Assembly: GCA_028456385.1 (NCBI GenBank) | Contig: JALNQF010000594.1 | Coordinates: 1-20,729 of the forward strand | Length of the DNA stretch: 20,729 nucleotides | DNA from: Ophiosphaerella korrae | Lineage: Eukaryota > Ascomycota > Dothideomycetes > Pleosporales > Phaeosphaeriaceae | Direction of reading: 5' to 3' | Shown here: positions 1-8,438 of the stretch, one piece after another | Layout: each line of letters begins with the position of its first letter | How positions within the stretch are numbered: position 1 is the stretch's first letter | Program-made: the position numbers and the translations under genes | The notes under the pieces: model-generated | Told to the model about the DNA's origin: nothing | Databases searched by the model: none | Seen by the model: only the letters and a program-made list of their open reading frames with translations

Positions 1-115
1 GTTAAAAAAGAAGAGATAAGAGGAAGAAAGAAGGAGAGGAAGAAGAAGAGAGGAAGAGAGGAAGAAAAGGGGAGAGCAGGTAATACTTAATCCGGGCGAC
101 TGTGTAGAGGAAAAG
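1..115. repeat. Purine-rich (GA/AAG) low-complexity tract
   Basis: The first ~85 bases are almost pure A/G on the + strand. Read from base 1 they give a Lys/Glu/Arg-rich peptide, which resembles the charged tail of Fot1/pogo transposases such as the one at 19442-19894. The tract could therefore be the end of a transposase that begins outside the window, but composition alone cannot show that. From 116 to 680 I see no recognisable gene, only short open frames without motifs. Confidence 0.55.
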
Positions 116-300
116 TAGCGCGTGCAGCGAAAAAGTAGGACGTGCGGACAAAAAAGAGGTAGGTACAGACGGAAAACGACAACTTTGCAGGGCTCTAGCA
201 ACAGCTACAGACATTATATAGAGTTAAAATTTGAGGACAAGGTAGCGGCAGGCATAGCGATTAATTTGCAGGTATTTTTAGGTAGTGCAGGGGGTATTGG

Positions 301-375
301 GGAAATTAAGATGGCCTGTTATATATAAGAAGATAAGATAAGATTACGGAAATTAAGATAGTCTGTTATTATATA
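301..375. repeat. Imperfect direct repeat, about 27 bp, spacing about 47 bp
   Basis: The segment at 301-327 (begins GGAAATTAAGAT, ends TTATATATA) recurs at 348-375 with a few substitutions and one inserted T. The spacer is made of AGATAAGATAAGATTA-like sequence. It looks like a local tandem duplication in TA-rich sequence. No function can be assigned. Confidence 0.7.
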
Positions 376-684
376 GATTTTGGCGCGGCCACGTGCGGCA
401 AGACTTCTGCGCCACAGCGTTTGTGGCTAGTCATTTACCCGTTCCGCGCCCGTTGCCCATCAGAGTTTATTTTTGATGTTCCCGACGCCAGGAGGGCTAC
501 CCAGCGCAGAGCCGTACGTGTAATCCCGGCTTGTAATCGTCGCGCTAGCCTGATAAAACACCCTTATACAGGCCTGCAAGTCGGATAGTAAAAGCAAGCA
601 GTGATATTCAGCCGTAAGGCTGCGAGACGCGCTTGATTCATGCAGGGCCGCCATCTCTGATCGGGACGATCACCTACTCTAAAA

Positions 685-718
685 GGGACGCGTCTTCTTT
701 GGGGACGCGTCTTCTTTG
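685..718. repeat. Perfect 17-bp tandem duplication
   Basis: The unit GGGACGCGTCTTCTTTG occurs twice with no gap, at 685-701 and 702-718. It lies about 85 bp upstream of the first ATG of the kinase-like fragment at 803. It contains the palindrome ACGCGT. Confidence 0.9.
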
Positions 719-802
719 TTCTTTGACGTCACGCGCAATCTCGGCGCGACGCGGCAGACCCGTCACGACCAATGGCTGAGAGGCACCAAATACGCACAGG
801 CC

Positions 803-1084
803 ATGTCGCATCGCGGGGGTGCGCCACCAACCAATCGACAACAATTCATGCCACGGCGGTCTCCTAGTCCAAAGCACTATTGTCGCAATAATATGGCTGC
901 CCCACGGCCAGATTTTGAAGAGCTATACGAAGAAGAGAGACGCAAAAGCCGCAAGACGACTCTCCCCGAGTATCTCGATGGCTGTTACACCTACCTTCGC
1001 TCAGGTCTCACCGTCCAGGAGCTGAAACGCGAGCTTGACGAAGAGCGACGCCAGCGTGAAGGTGCACAAGATTACGAGAACTAA
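803..1084 (+). pseudogene. N-terminal fragment of a fungal kinase-like protein
   Basis: The 93-codon frame from the first ATG (803) contains an acidic/basic helix followed by the block RKTTLPEYLDGCYTYLRSGL, which I recognise as the entry of a large family of fungal orphan proteins. Those proteins carry a charged coiled coil, this block, a central domain and a C-terminal kinase-like domain. After LTVQ the reading changes to an ELKRELDEERRQRE-type coiled coil and stops at 1082, so the family's middle part is missing. The kinase-like piece of the same family type lies downstream at 1646-2392 in the same strand and frame, so I infer both are remains of one gene. ATGs at 848 and 893 are equally possible starts. 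Recognition is from memory of the family and is moderate. Confidence 0.5.
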
Positions 1085-1645
1085 GCTGCACTAGGATTCC
1101 AGAACGATCCTAGTGGTATAAGAGAACAGCTACAACGATTTAAGCTTAGAAATAGATTTCTTTGTTTTCTTCTACAACTCTTCTTAGCTGGAGTTCCGAC
1201 TCAAGTCAGAAAGGAGGAAGCGGGAAAAGCGGAGCTAACGGTCGACCTAGCAAGTAGAGACGTATAAGCACGAAATTAAATTACTTGCATTGTCGCTGAC
1301 ATTGTTCTGAATGGGAATTGTGACATAGTTCAGGTTTTATTTGAGCATACATAGGAGGTCTAGAACAGGACAAGATTTTCGCATATTTTGCAGACGAATG
1401 ATGCAAAGTGGACCAAATCAGAATCAAAAGACTTGCTTGTAAATGTCATCACATACCATTGATGTCCCGAGAGAGGCTGGACCTACCCGTTCCGATTTTC
1501 GCCGAGAAGCTCCCACCGGATTAGTCTGACCAAATCGAATCTACCTCGCATCGTTCAGCCTATTATAAACCGTTAGTTATCTGATCGATAAAAGGCCGGC
1601 CTCGGTTCCTACAGCGTTCTGTTTTTCGGCGCCTAACGCAACAAC
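1085..1645. other. Degenerate interval between two kinase-family fragments
   Basis: There is no open frame of note. An 8-bp inverted repeat (ACTAGGAT at 1090-1097, ATCCTAGT at 1107-1114) follows the stop of the preceding fragment and could form a small hairpin. The stretch probably holds the eroded central part of the kinase-like gene, since the flanking pieces are in the same frame, but I cannot align any peptide in it with confidence. Confidence 0.4.
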
Positions 1646-2392
1646 TGTCAACAAACCCCTCCATCCTACTATTGTTTGCGTGGGTTGGTCGAAGGAGAAG
1701 GGGGTGGTCTCCTCGACATGGGGTGTTCTAATGCGCGAGTTCACGGGAAGAGCCGCCACCGGATCGATCGACGAACCTTTCTCGACTGTATTCGCCAACA
1801 ACTCGCAGGAGACCTAGATACTAACTGTGGGCCTGTGAGTCGACCTGGAGCATGTGGCTTCTTGTTCCGAGTTCGACTAAAATCGCCCGGATACACTGTA
1901 GCAGCCAAGTGCACTCCTATCGATTTCGTTTATCGTCTTAAGCGGGAGGCTGCTATTTACGATATCCTCCGTCCAATCCAGGGTATCCATGTACCAATTC
2001 ATTTGGGAAATATAGACCTAGAAACCCCCTATTACTATTCGGGTATTTATGGGCTTGTTCACATGATGTTTCTTAGTTTTGGAGGCGAGCTTATCTCTAA
2101 CTATATCACTACCGAGAACAGAGCCCGTGTTACTGAATCAGCTCAGCGTGTAGCCTAAGCAATCTATAACCTTGGATTTTTGCACACGGGCCTTATGCCT
2201 CGCAACATGCTGTGGAATGAGGAGACTGGACAGGTAATGATCATTGATTTTGAGCGGTCAGAGGATCTCAGATCACAAATTGCACCGGTTGTTATCAGAC
2301 CAACCCGAAACAAGAAGAAAAAGTCTGATACAAATATAGTAGAGTACGGAGGGATAGATTGTCTGCATTTGTACGGGAGAGACGGGAGATAG
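1646..2392 (+). pseudogene. Fungal protein-kinase-like domain, nonsense-interrupted
   Basis: One frame runs from a Cys-containing segment (YYCLRGL..GGLLD.GC) through a kinase-like domain. Visible parts are a degenerate glycine-rich region (SRPGACGFLFRVRL), an invariant-lysine-like AAK, an N-lobe segment ending PYYYSG, and a C-lobe with HTGLMPRNMLW and IIDFERSE. DFE instead of DFG is normal for this fungal family. The usual catalytic HxD is HTG here, so the catalytic Asp is lost. A TAA at 2156-2158 interrupts the frame one change from CAA (Gln), and reading resumes in the same frame at 2180. A further TAA at 1634 lies just upstream in the same frame. These are C-to-T type stops as RIP makes. 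The domain would be an inactive relic whatever its expression. Confidence 0.72.
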
Positions 2393-2839
2393 CTTTTGTG
2401 TTCTGAGTGTAAGCATCAATCCTCAAACACACCTAGGAAACTGTCTTTGTTGACGGACGGCATGGTACTTGGTGGGTATAGGTAGGAGTAGTAATAGCAT
2501 CTGGATACTCTTATAAAAACCTCTTCTATATTCCACGACCCAGGTTGTCCTCATATTCCTCCCCCTCGCTGCCAAGGCCTGCAACTTGAAACTACCTCCT
2601 AAGAGAATATAACCAAAGTTGCGGAATTTAACAACTGTGAAGAACTCGGCTCCAAATCAGTGCTTCAGCTACTCTCGCTGTCTCCCTTAACTGCAGATGC
2701 GAGCGAAATTGTTCTAACCATTCCACATTGTCAGCCTCACTCTTGATCAAATTGATATCTGTCATGGTCAGAACCAAGGGCTGGATTCGTCAGTTCCTTA
2801 TTCTCACAACCGCATTCTAGAAGTACCAAACTAACTAGG
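2393..2839. other. Gene-poor interval upstream of the SRPK relic
   Basis: No supported ORF. The last ~200 bases probably held the 5' exon or leader of the SRPK-type kinase: an ATG at 2764 opens a short frame that soon meets stops. Pyrimidine-rich stretches at 2545-2575 resemble fungal promoters, but no specific element can be named. Confidence 0.4.
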
Positions 2840-3370
2840 ATGAATCACTCACAACCATTTGACGAGGAGGGACTGCCCTGGTATCGTGCGGACTAATTTT
2901 ATCCCGTGCATATAGGAGAGACATTCATCTCTAGGTACAAGGTTGTGGGCAAGCTCGGATATGGTGCCTGCTCTCCGGTTTGGCTCTGCCGAGATGCCAA
3001 GTCGAGAAATCCACCTAGGACCATTTTAACCTGATATGCTAATTGGCCCAACAGACTTAAGGTCTGCACTCGGAACAAAATTGTATCCCTACGGAATGAT
3101 CGCGAGCTGGAATTTTACGAGCATGTCAGTTCACTCAACTCGCAACATAATGGCCAAAGACATATTCACGGCCTCCTGGAGGCATTTGAAATCAACGGTC
3201 CAGCTGGGAAGCATTTGTGTCTTGTCCAGCTTCCAATGCATATGACTTATTCGAGAGCTTCAGCGCGAGAATCCATCGAAGTGGCTGAACTAGCAAATCT
3301 TAACTGGACTCTTTTCGACCTGCTTAGCGCGCTTTCTTTCCTTCATGGTGAAGCAAAAGTGATTCATACC
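2840..3370 (+). pseudogene. SRPK-type serine/threonine kinase, N-lobe relic
   Basis: Frame 2 from ATG 2840 gives a typical fungal SR-protein-kinase start: an EEGLPWY segment, an HIGE.F.SRYKVVGKLGYGA glycine-loop region, VWLCRDA, then (after 3059) KVCTRN with the ATP-binding Lys, FYEHVSSL, a GLLEAFEINGPAGKH segment, LCLVQ.PMHMT and SALSFLH.EAKVIHT. The relic ends exactly at the HT of the catalytic HTD. Two in-frame stops are present, TAA 2894-2896 and TGA 3032-3034; each is one C-to-T change from CAA or CGA, and the frame is otherwise unbroken over about 177 codons. The sequence after 3371 is unrelated and leads into a transposase-like ORF, so the kinase was probably split by an insertion and then mutated. 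Confidence 0.85.
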
Positions 3371-3429
3371 GGGAGGTGTACAATTACAATATGCCTTGAC
3401 TTTGCGCACCCATCTTATCTCAACTCACA

Positions 3430-3613
3430 ATGACTCGACGCCACGCTACTCAGTTAACTTTAGATGAAGCAGATATTCGGCTTGCTATCTTATTTATCTA
3501 TTAACCTAAGCCAGGTCCAAGGCAACGGGTTAGCTGCAACGGTCTTTCAAGTATCTGAAGCAACGCTGCGTCGCCGACGCGCTGGTGTCTCTAGGTCTTA
3601 CATGGTGCTCTAA
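3430..3613 (+). pseudogene. Fot1/pogo-like transposase, N-terminal helix-turn-helix relic
   Basis: ATG 3430 opens a frame (TQLTLDEADIRLAI) typical of the beginning of fungal Tc1/mariner-superfamily (Fot1/pogo) transposases. It stops at 3502, and a neighbouring frame (3512 onward) continues with an HTH-like segment, ATVFQVSEATLRRRRAGVS, ending at 3613. The element's 5' terminal region is probably 3371-3429, directly against the broken SRPK gene. No DDE catalytic core is found downstream, only a C-terminal tail at 4855-5112, so the element is heavily deleted or two different elements are involved. Confidence 0.6.
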
Positions 3614-3661
3614 TACGAGGCTAGTCCTAGTAAGGTGCAAGGTGCAGCCCCACTAAATAGT

Positions 3662-3704
3662 ATTGTGCAAGAACTACTCCGTACGGGCATTGTACAAGAA
3701 CTAC
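3662..3704. repeat. 16-bp imperfect direct repeat
   Basis: ATTGTGCAAGAACTAC at 3662-3677 recurs as ATTGTACAAGAACTAC at 3689-3704, with one G/A difference and a 27-bp period. It lies between the transposase relic and the CTG tract. It may be subterminal transposon sequence. Confidence 0.7.
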
Positions 3705-3727
3705 AACCTGGTACGCTCTTACTCCTA

Positions 3728-3750
3728 CTGCTGCTGCTGCTGCTGCTGCT
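3728..3750. repeat. (CTG)7 microsatellite
   Basis: Seven perfect CTG triplets plus CT. Depending on frame it would encode poly-Leu or poly-Cys (+ strand) or poly-Ser (- strand). None of these frames has support as a real gene. Confidence 0.95.
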
Positions 3751-3928
3751 ACCATTCATTATGGACACATCGCCGCCCGTATCGCCCTCCATCTTCACCT
3801 ACAAGACAACGCAAGTCCTCTCCTGGCTCAAACAGCTCCTCGCTAACACCACGCGCAGACGAAGAACACTGGCTCCTGAAGCGTAAGCGCGCCAGCTCAG
3901 AGCCCACGACCTACACCAGCTCACCGCC

Positions 3929-4471
3929 ATGTCGGCGCCTCGTGATGCCAGCCCCAGCAAGCGTCAGCGGCAGAACACAGATGACTTGCCTCTAGGACAG
4001 AGCGCATCGGCCGTTGGGTCAGATATGCACCCGCTCGCCTTGGGCGATTCAAACACCTTCAGCCTACCCGTCAGTACCAGCCGCGCAGGTACCTCAACCC
4101 CACGGCGTGGAAATAGCCCATCGCGCGGGGCAATTGCGGCGTTGAGACTTGCATCACCTCCGATCACGATACAACGGCTGGAAGGGGCAGAGCCAAGACC
4201 TCCTGCGCGCCTAATGGCCGTGGTGGCGCGACTCGAGGACGGGCTGGACCAGGGCTGGTGTGGAGATAGTCTCAATCTACAAGCCCTACGCGTCTGGCCG
4301 ATGCATCACCGCCTTCAGACAGGTCCAACATTATCTACCTCCACTACGCTAGCACCAAAGGCTGAAGGGCCTCCTCAAAACACGCCATTTTCTACCTCCC
4401 ATCTCAATACTGAAAATGCTTACCTTGACCGGCTTTGTTCTTGTCAGATGAGACGGCAACAACCACTGTAG
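3929..4471 (+). CDS. Orphan protein fragment, N-terminus of a fungal PD-(D/E)XK-like family (tentative)
   Basis: A 180-codon ORF starts at an ATG with good context (CCGCCATGTCG). Its N-terminus is rich in Ser, Pro, Arg and Lys (SPSKRQRQ, STPRRGNSPSRG) and is followed by IAALRLASPPITI. This order of a basic Ser/Pro leader and an LRLASPP-type block is what I remember from the N-termini of a fungal orphan family whose C-terminal half is annotated as PD-(D/E)XK nuclease-like. The catalytic half is absent: after about residue 115 the sequence becomes low-confidence and stops at 4469. It is probably a truncated gene copy. SPSKRQR could act as a nuclear localisation signal (inference). Confidence 0.45.
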   Translation: MSAPRDASPSKRQRQNTDDLPLGQSASAVGSDMHPLALGDSNTFSLPVSTSRAGTSTPRRGNSPSRGAIAALRLASPPITIQRLEGAEPRPPARLMAVVARLEDGLDQGWCGDSLNLQALRVWPMHHRLQTGPTLSTSTTLAPKAEGPPQNTPFSTSHLNTENAYLDRLCSCQMRRQQPL

Positions 4472-4854
4472 CAAGCTAGATTGTAGGCGCTTCGTCTTTA
4501 CAGGGAGATCCACTTCTGATTCTCAAAGAATGTTCGCACAGAAGGGATCAAGCCTCTGTGTGCAAGGATGGACTGAAGAATTTCCGAGCCGGCTTGGTAG
4601 TCACATAAGGAGTAGGATATTGTCTTCTCTAGCATGCCGTCCTTTAAATACTCTCTGTCCCGCGTGGAAACGCCAGGTGCCACCGTCTGACAATTGATAT
4701 GGTGCTAATGACTCTCCGGAACCAATTTGGCCCATACTTCCCTGATGTGTCTTAAATAGTTTATTAGTATCTGTATTACATTTTATGAGGTTAGATATAC
4801 AGTACTTGATTGCACTTTAATTCATGGAAGCAGTGCAACGCGCCCAACTGGAGC
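4472..4854. other. Interval without a supported gene
   Basis: A 61-codon frame on the minus strand (4498-4683; contains RTFFENQKW) reads like protein, but I cannot place it in a family. It could be a fragment of another mobile-element protein. The segment 4735-4810 is AT-rich with TA-rich steps like other RIP-affected parts of the window. Confidence 0.35.
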
Positions 4855-5112
4855 ATACAAGGGGTAGCGAGGATAGTGAGCTATGAAGACATTCGAAAGG
4901 AACGAGCGCATCGGGCGGCTCAACTCGCCGAAGCTGCGGCCAAGAAAGCTGCGAAGGAGGCAAAACGAATTGCTAGGGCTACGTCCACAGTCAAAGAAGC
5001 TAAGTCTAAGGGAAAACGCCGTCGGAAGCGAAAGGGCGCGGCATTAGAGCACGAGCTTGGTGATACGGAGCAACATACGATAATCAGAATCAAGTTTTGC
5101 TGCTGGCTTTAG
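4855..5112 (+). pseudogene. Fot1/pogo transposase C-terminal tail relic
   Basis: The frame reads GVARIVSYEDIRKERAHRAA, then an Ala/Lys/Glu-rich helix (AEAAAKKAAKEAKR), then a KGKRRRKRKGAA cluster. A VxSYEDI motif followed by a charged helix and a basic R/K cluster is the usual end of Fot1/pogo-type fungal transposases. No upstream DDE domain is present. It may be the other end of the element whose start lies at 3430, with the middle replaced or deleted. The frame ends at 5110 after unrelated sequence. Confidence 0.55.
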
Positions 5113-5268
5113 CCATAGTTGGATCATTGGCTGAATGCTTTGTGGCAGGTATGAGGCAGCCGGCAGCACTCAGCCTTGTGCTTCTGCATCCCCATCTCTG
5201 CGTTCTTCCCTCAATCATTCTCGACGCCCTGCACTGCGAAGCCTCTTGTCTTGCGAGCGGATACTACA

Positions 5269-5601
5269 ATGGACGACGTCATCGGCTCCAAAGTGGCCCG
5301 CAAGGTACCAGACGCAACCGATACCATCGAGTACGTGGCCGTCTACAATACTGTACGGCCTACATTTAAGCTAACGTCCGTCTTCAGTATCCTCGCAGCC
5401 CATGGCATCGGAGCACACCCGGGCGACAGCTGGTGCAAGAATGTGGGCACAAGGGAGAGCTCGCGCTTGGTCAACTGGCTGACAGAAGAGAACATGCTGC
5501 CAGCTGTAGCTCCGCATGCGCGCATCATGCAATTCGGGTACCAGTCGCAGAATGTGTCGGCGGTAGCCGAGCGGCTGCTGCGCGCCTTGCAGCGGGAGTG
5601 A
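5269..5601 (+). pseudogene. N-terminal fragment of NLR-type protein with DUF676-like alpha/beta-hydrolase domain
   Basis: ATG 5269 begins a short exon. A convincing 57-nt intron follows at 5331-5387 (donor GTACGT, branch CTAAC at 5371-5375, acceptor CAG). Splicing joins the exons as TIDILAAHGIGAHPGDSWCK. ILA.HGIGAHP.DTW is the first strand and oxyanion-loop region of the DUF676/lipase-like domain found at the N-terminus of many fungal NACHT/TPR/ankyrin (NLR-like) proteins. VNWLTEENMLPAVAPHARIM.FGYQSQ and AERLLRAL fit the next elements. The frame stops at 5599, before the GHSxGG nucleophile elbow and any NTPase domain, leaving about 91 spliced residues. It is therefore a truncated copy, or a partial duplicate of a gene elsewhere. 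The intact intron shows it was not moved by retroposition. Confidence 0.7.
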
Positions 5602-5894
5602 AAGGTAGAGTAAGTATGTCGCATCTTACGCCATAGCTAAGGCCAGCAGATATGCCCTTACCGCCAGCTGCTATTCATAGCACACTGCTTTGGCGGGTTG
5701 GTAGTGCTTAAGGTAAGCTGAGAGGGGCTATTAAAAGACATAGGTATAGTTTACATAGATACGAGGAATATCGGAGTAAAATTGGAGTAATGTCGGAGCA
5801 GTAGTTGGCCCTCCTTTCACCCCTCCGACCCCGCCTGCTATTGTTCTTCGCGGCCGCCAAGAACTGTTTAAGTCCAAGCCCCGCCGCTGATGCG

Positions 5895-5956
5895 AACTCC
5901 AAGTCACTTTCTAGCTCCAAGCTGCCTTGTAGCTCCAAGTCACCTTCTAACTCCAA
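5895..5956. repeat. 18-bp imperfect tandem repeat, about 3.4 copies
   Basis: Units are AACTCCAAGTCACTTTCT (5895-5912), AGCTCCAAGCTGCCTTGT (5913-5930), AGCTCCAAGTCACCTTCT (5931-5948) and a partial AACTCCAA (5949-5956); CAAGTCACCTTC reappears at 5961-5972. The array ends about 40 bp before the ATG of the DUF7924 gene, so it lies in its 5' leader or promoter. Confidence 0.85.
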
Positions 5957-5994
5957 ACGCCAAGTCACCTTCCTTTCCTCTACTAACAATCAAA

Positions 5995-7534
5995 ATGGCG
6001 CCTGATCGCAAAAAGAGAGCTCACCGAAACCATGGGCGGAAACAGTCTGAGCAAACCGGCTCTGCTCGCTTGCTCGTAGAAAAACGCAGCAAATCGAACT
6101 TGCGGGCGTCTTCTCGTGGAAGCGCACGCTCAAATCCTGCGTCTAACGAACATACTCAGCAGCGATACCCCCTCATGACAGAGAAAGCATTGCAGAGCAT
6201 TGTCTGTCATTCCGTTCCCTTCCACTACCAAAACTCCAGCTGAGTGTACAGTGTTCGCAAACTGCTCCCAACCTCGAGGCCGAAAACGAACGCGTGAACC
6301 CGAACATCTACCCATTGACATTCCCATCGTACCTTCCCGGGAGGAACCGCAAAAATCTAATAGCACTAAGACGCCTATTGACCCGGTTGATTATTGGCGG
6401 AGAGAACAAACTTGGCCTCCAGAATACTTTGAGCCGATCACAATGAGCCATCTGCTTCCAGGGAAGAAGTTGACGTCTTCCGGTGGCGGCAAACAATCCA
6501 CAGCCAGCACAGCAACACCAAGCGATCAAAAGCCGAGGGAACTGAAGAGTGCACCATATTGCAACTCACGTTATCAAACTCTACTAGAAACCAAAGGTAG
6601 TTTCATGCACGAATATGAAGGCACAGAAGCGGAGGGTATAACAAAGGATAGCAAGGATCTTTTGAAAGCCTTACTAGAGAGGAAGCAAGAAGTGCCTCAC
6701 TGTTCGATATTTGACGACGATATATTTGTCAAGGCTTGCAAAACTTTCTATAACAGGAACGAGATGTTGGTTATCGAAGAAGTCAGTCGATTACTTGTTC
6801 CTTCAGCAGAGCTTTTAGCTATACGCAACGCCGACCTGAAATGCCTTATTGGAAGTGCCAATGAAGGCTGGAACAACTGCGTACCTCTGACAGGGACTCG
6901 CCCACAGCCCGACTACTCCGTCGGATTCAAGCGGTTAGCGTTTACCGAAGGACAGCGTGAGAAGCTTGCACCCTTCATCGGCGACTTCATCGCTGGCGAC
7001 CAGTCCTTTTTCATGGCGACGTACTACATGTACTTCCCGTTCCTTACCTGCGAAGTCAAGTGCGGCGCTGCGGCTCTAGAGATCGCCGACCTTCAGAATG
7101 CCCACAGCATGACGCTCGCAGTGAGAGCTATCGTTGAGCTCTTCCGACTCGTCAAGCGCGAGAAAGAGATCAATCGTGAAATCCTCGCCTTCTCGGTCTC
7201 GCATGACTATAGCTCAGTCCGGATCTATGGCCATTATGCCGTTATCGAGGGTGCTAATACCACCTACTATCGCCATCCCATTTACAAATTCGACTTTACT
7301 ACATTAGATGGGAAAGAGAAGTGGACGGCATACAAGTTTACGAAAAGTATCTACAACACATGGATGCCGACTCACTTCAAACGACTCTGCTCAGCCATTG
7401 ATGATCTGCCTGATGACCTGGATTTTGATGTTCTGTCGCTTCAAGGCTCCGAACTCTCGCCAGGTTTGGAAGGATCCCATCATCTCTCCGGGTCAGTCAC
7501 CAATTCAATGTCTCAAACAAGGGATGGTGAATGA
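5995..7534 (+). CDS. DUF7924-family protein with PD-(D/E)XK-like core
   Basis: ATG 5995 (context CAAAATGG) starts a basic leader (APDRKKRAHRN...). The reading frame changes between about 6179 and 6245, after which one open frame runs to the TGA at 7532. A short intron (for example 6206-6251, acceptor TACAG) or an indel would join them; neither is decisive. The main part shows the DUF7924 signature: DYWRREQTWPPEYFEP, SASTATPSDQKPRE-like and SAPY segments, VPSAE, NEGWNN, RPQPDYSVGF, a YYMYFPFLTCEVKCGAAAL strand pair, QNAHSMTLAVR, then SVRIYGHY and KEKWTAYKFTK. The Asp of QPDYS (codon at 6911) and the Glu-x-Lys of CEVK (from 7052) fit the D...ExK arrangement of the PD-(D/E)XK fold. The predicted length is about 490-500 residues, normal for the family. 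Function is unknown; nuclease activity is inference only. No in-frame stop spoils the domain. Confidence 0.82.
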
Positions 7535-8438
7535 GCCCCGAAAAGGTTGAAGAGAAAGGTAACAAAGTAAGGTCTTGTTGCGAAATGCAGCCCTGAGTAG
7601 GATTAGCTTATCCTCTAAAGGGATACCGAGGTTGCCGGGGATCCTCTGGATTCTTCTCTTCGATCCCACAGTATATAGGCCTAGCTTTGTATCTGATCAC
7701 ACTTAAACAGGAGTCTGGTCAATTTACTCAATACAATCCAATGATTCTAATAGCTTCTGATTCGTCCGACTGTGAGAAATTCAAGCAGACAAGCTTAGTG
7801 TGCGTTGGGGATGATCTGAAGTCGGCTCGTGGCCTAAACGGAGAAATTATCCAATTAGTCGCCTATCATAAAGACACACCCTGTGAGAGATGTCTCTCGT
7901 AAGGTATATGTTCCCACGCTTCTGGGTATCCGAGAGGTTCCGCGTCTCACAGAGCCCAGGGCATTACGCTCGCACCGACTATTCTGAATGAGAGCGGGAG
8001 ATGACGACATTCGTTTATGATGGAAATGGCCTACAAATTACATGCGCATCGCTGCCGCCTTGCCTGACTCGCTTAGAGCCTTTCTTTGTAGCGAAATAAT
8101 GTTCTCTTACCGCTGTACTATTATTAAGCTCTCACAGCTTATAATACAAATAAAAGAGCGGTACCTGAGCATACAAGTCTTATTGCGATGGGAGGAGAGC
8201 AATTATTAGCCTCGTATTTACTATCACACGCAAATTTGTGCAACGTCACTACTACAGCAGGTACTTTGGAATAGCACAGTTTCCAGCGCTGGTTAGTATT
8301 GAGCAACCTCGCAAGTGGTACATAATCGATCGTGTGTAATTTACGTATGTCATCTAGTGGGCCAAGCCTGTGGCTAGTCGGCAAATAACACTAATGACCG
8401 CTAGACATATGTCGGAGTGGCATCTACTTATTGTAACT
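7535..8438. other. 900-bp interval without a supported gene
   Basis: Open frames here are short (at most about 80 codons, one on + ending 7902 and one on - at 8139-8384), start at non-ATG codons or lack motifs, and match no family I know. The sequence is of mixed composition without clear repeats. I cannot identify it. Confidence 0.5.

Noticed and set aside
301..375. Possible CRISPR-like repeat
   Set aside because: Only two imperfect copies in a eukaryotic, TA-rich setting; a local duplication explains it.
3610..3886. ORFs with poly-Leu, poly-Cys or poly-Ser runs on both strands
   Set aside because: They are created by the (CTG)7 microsatellite and have no domain or good start.
3964..4275. 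Minus-strand 103-codon ORF opposite the Ser/Pro-rich gene
   Set aside because: It is antisense to a GC-richer coding region with recognisable protein features and looks like a shadow frame.
5343..5624. Minus-strand 93-codon ORF
   Set aside because: It is antisense to the NLR-type fragment, whose intron and motifs are convincing.
7687..7902. 71-codon + strand ORF
   Set aside because: It starts at TTG, has no motif and lies in a region of mixed composition; treated as chance.
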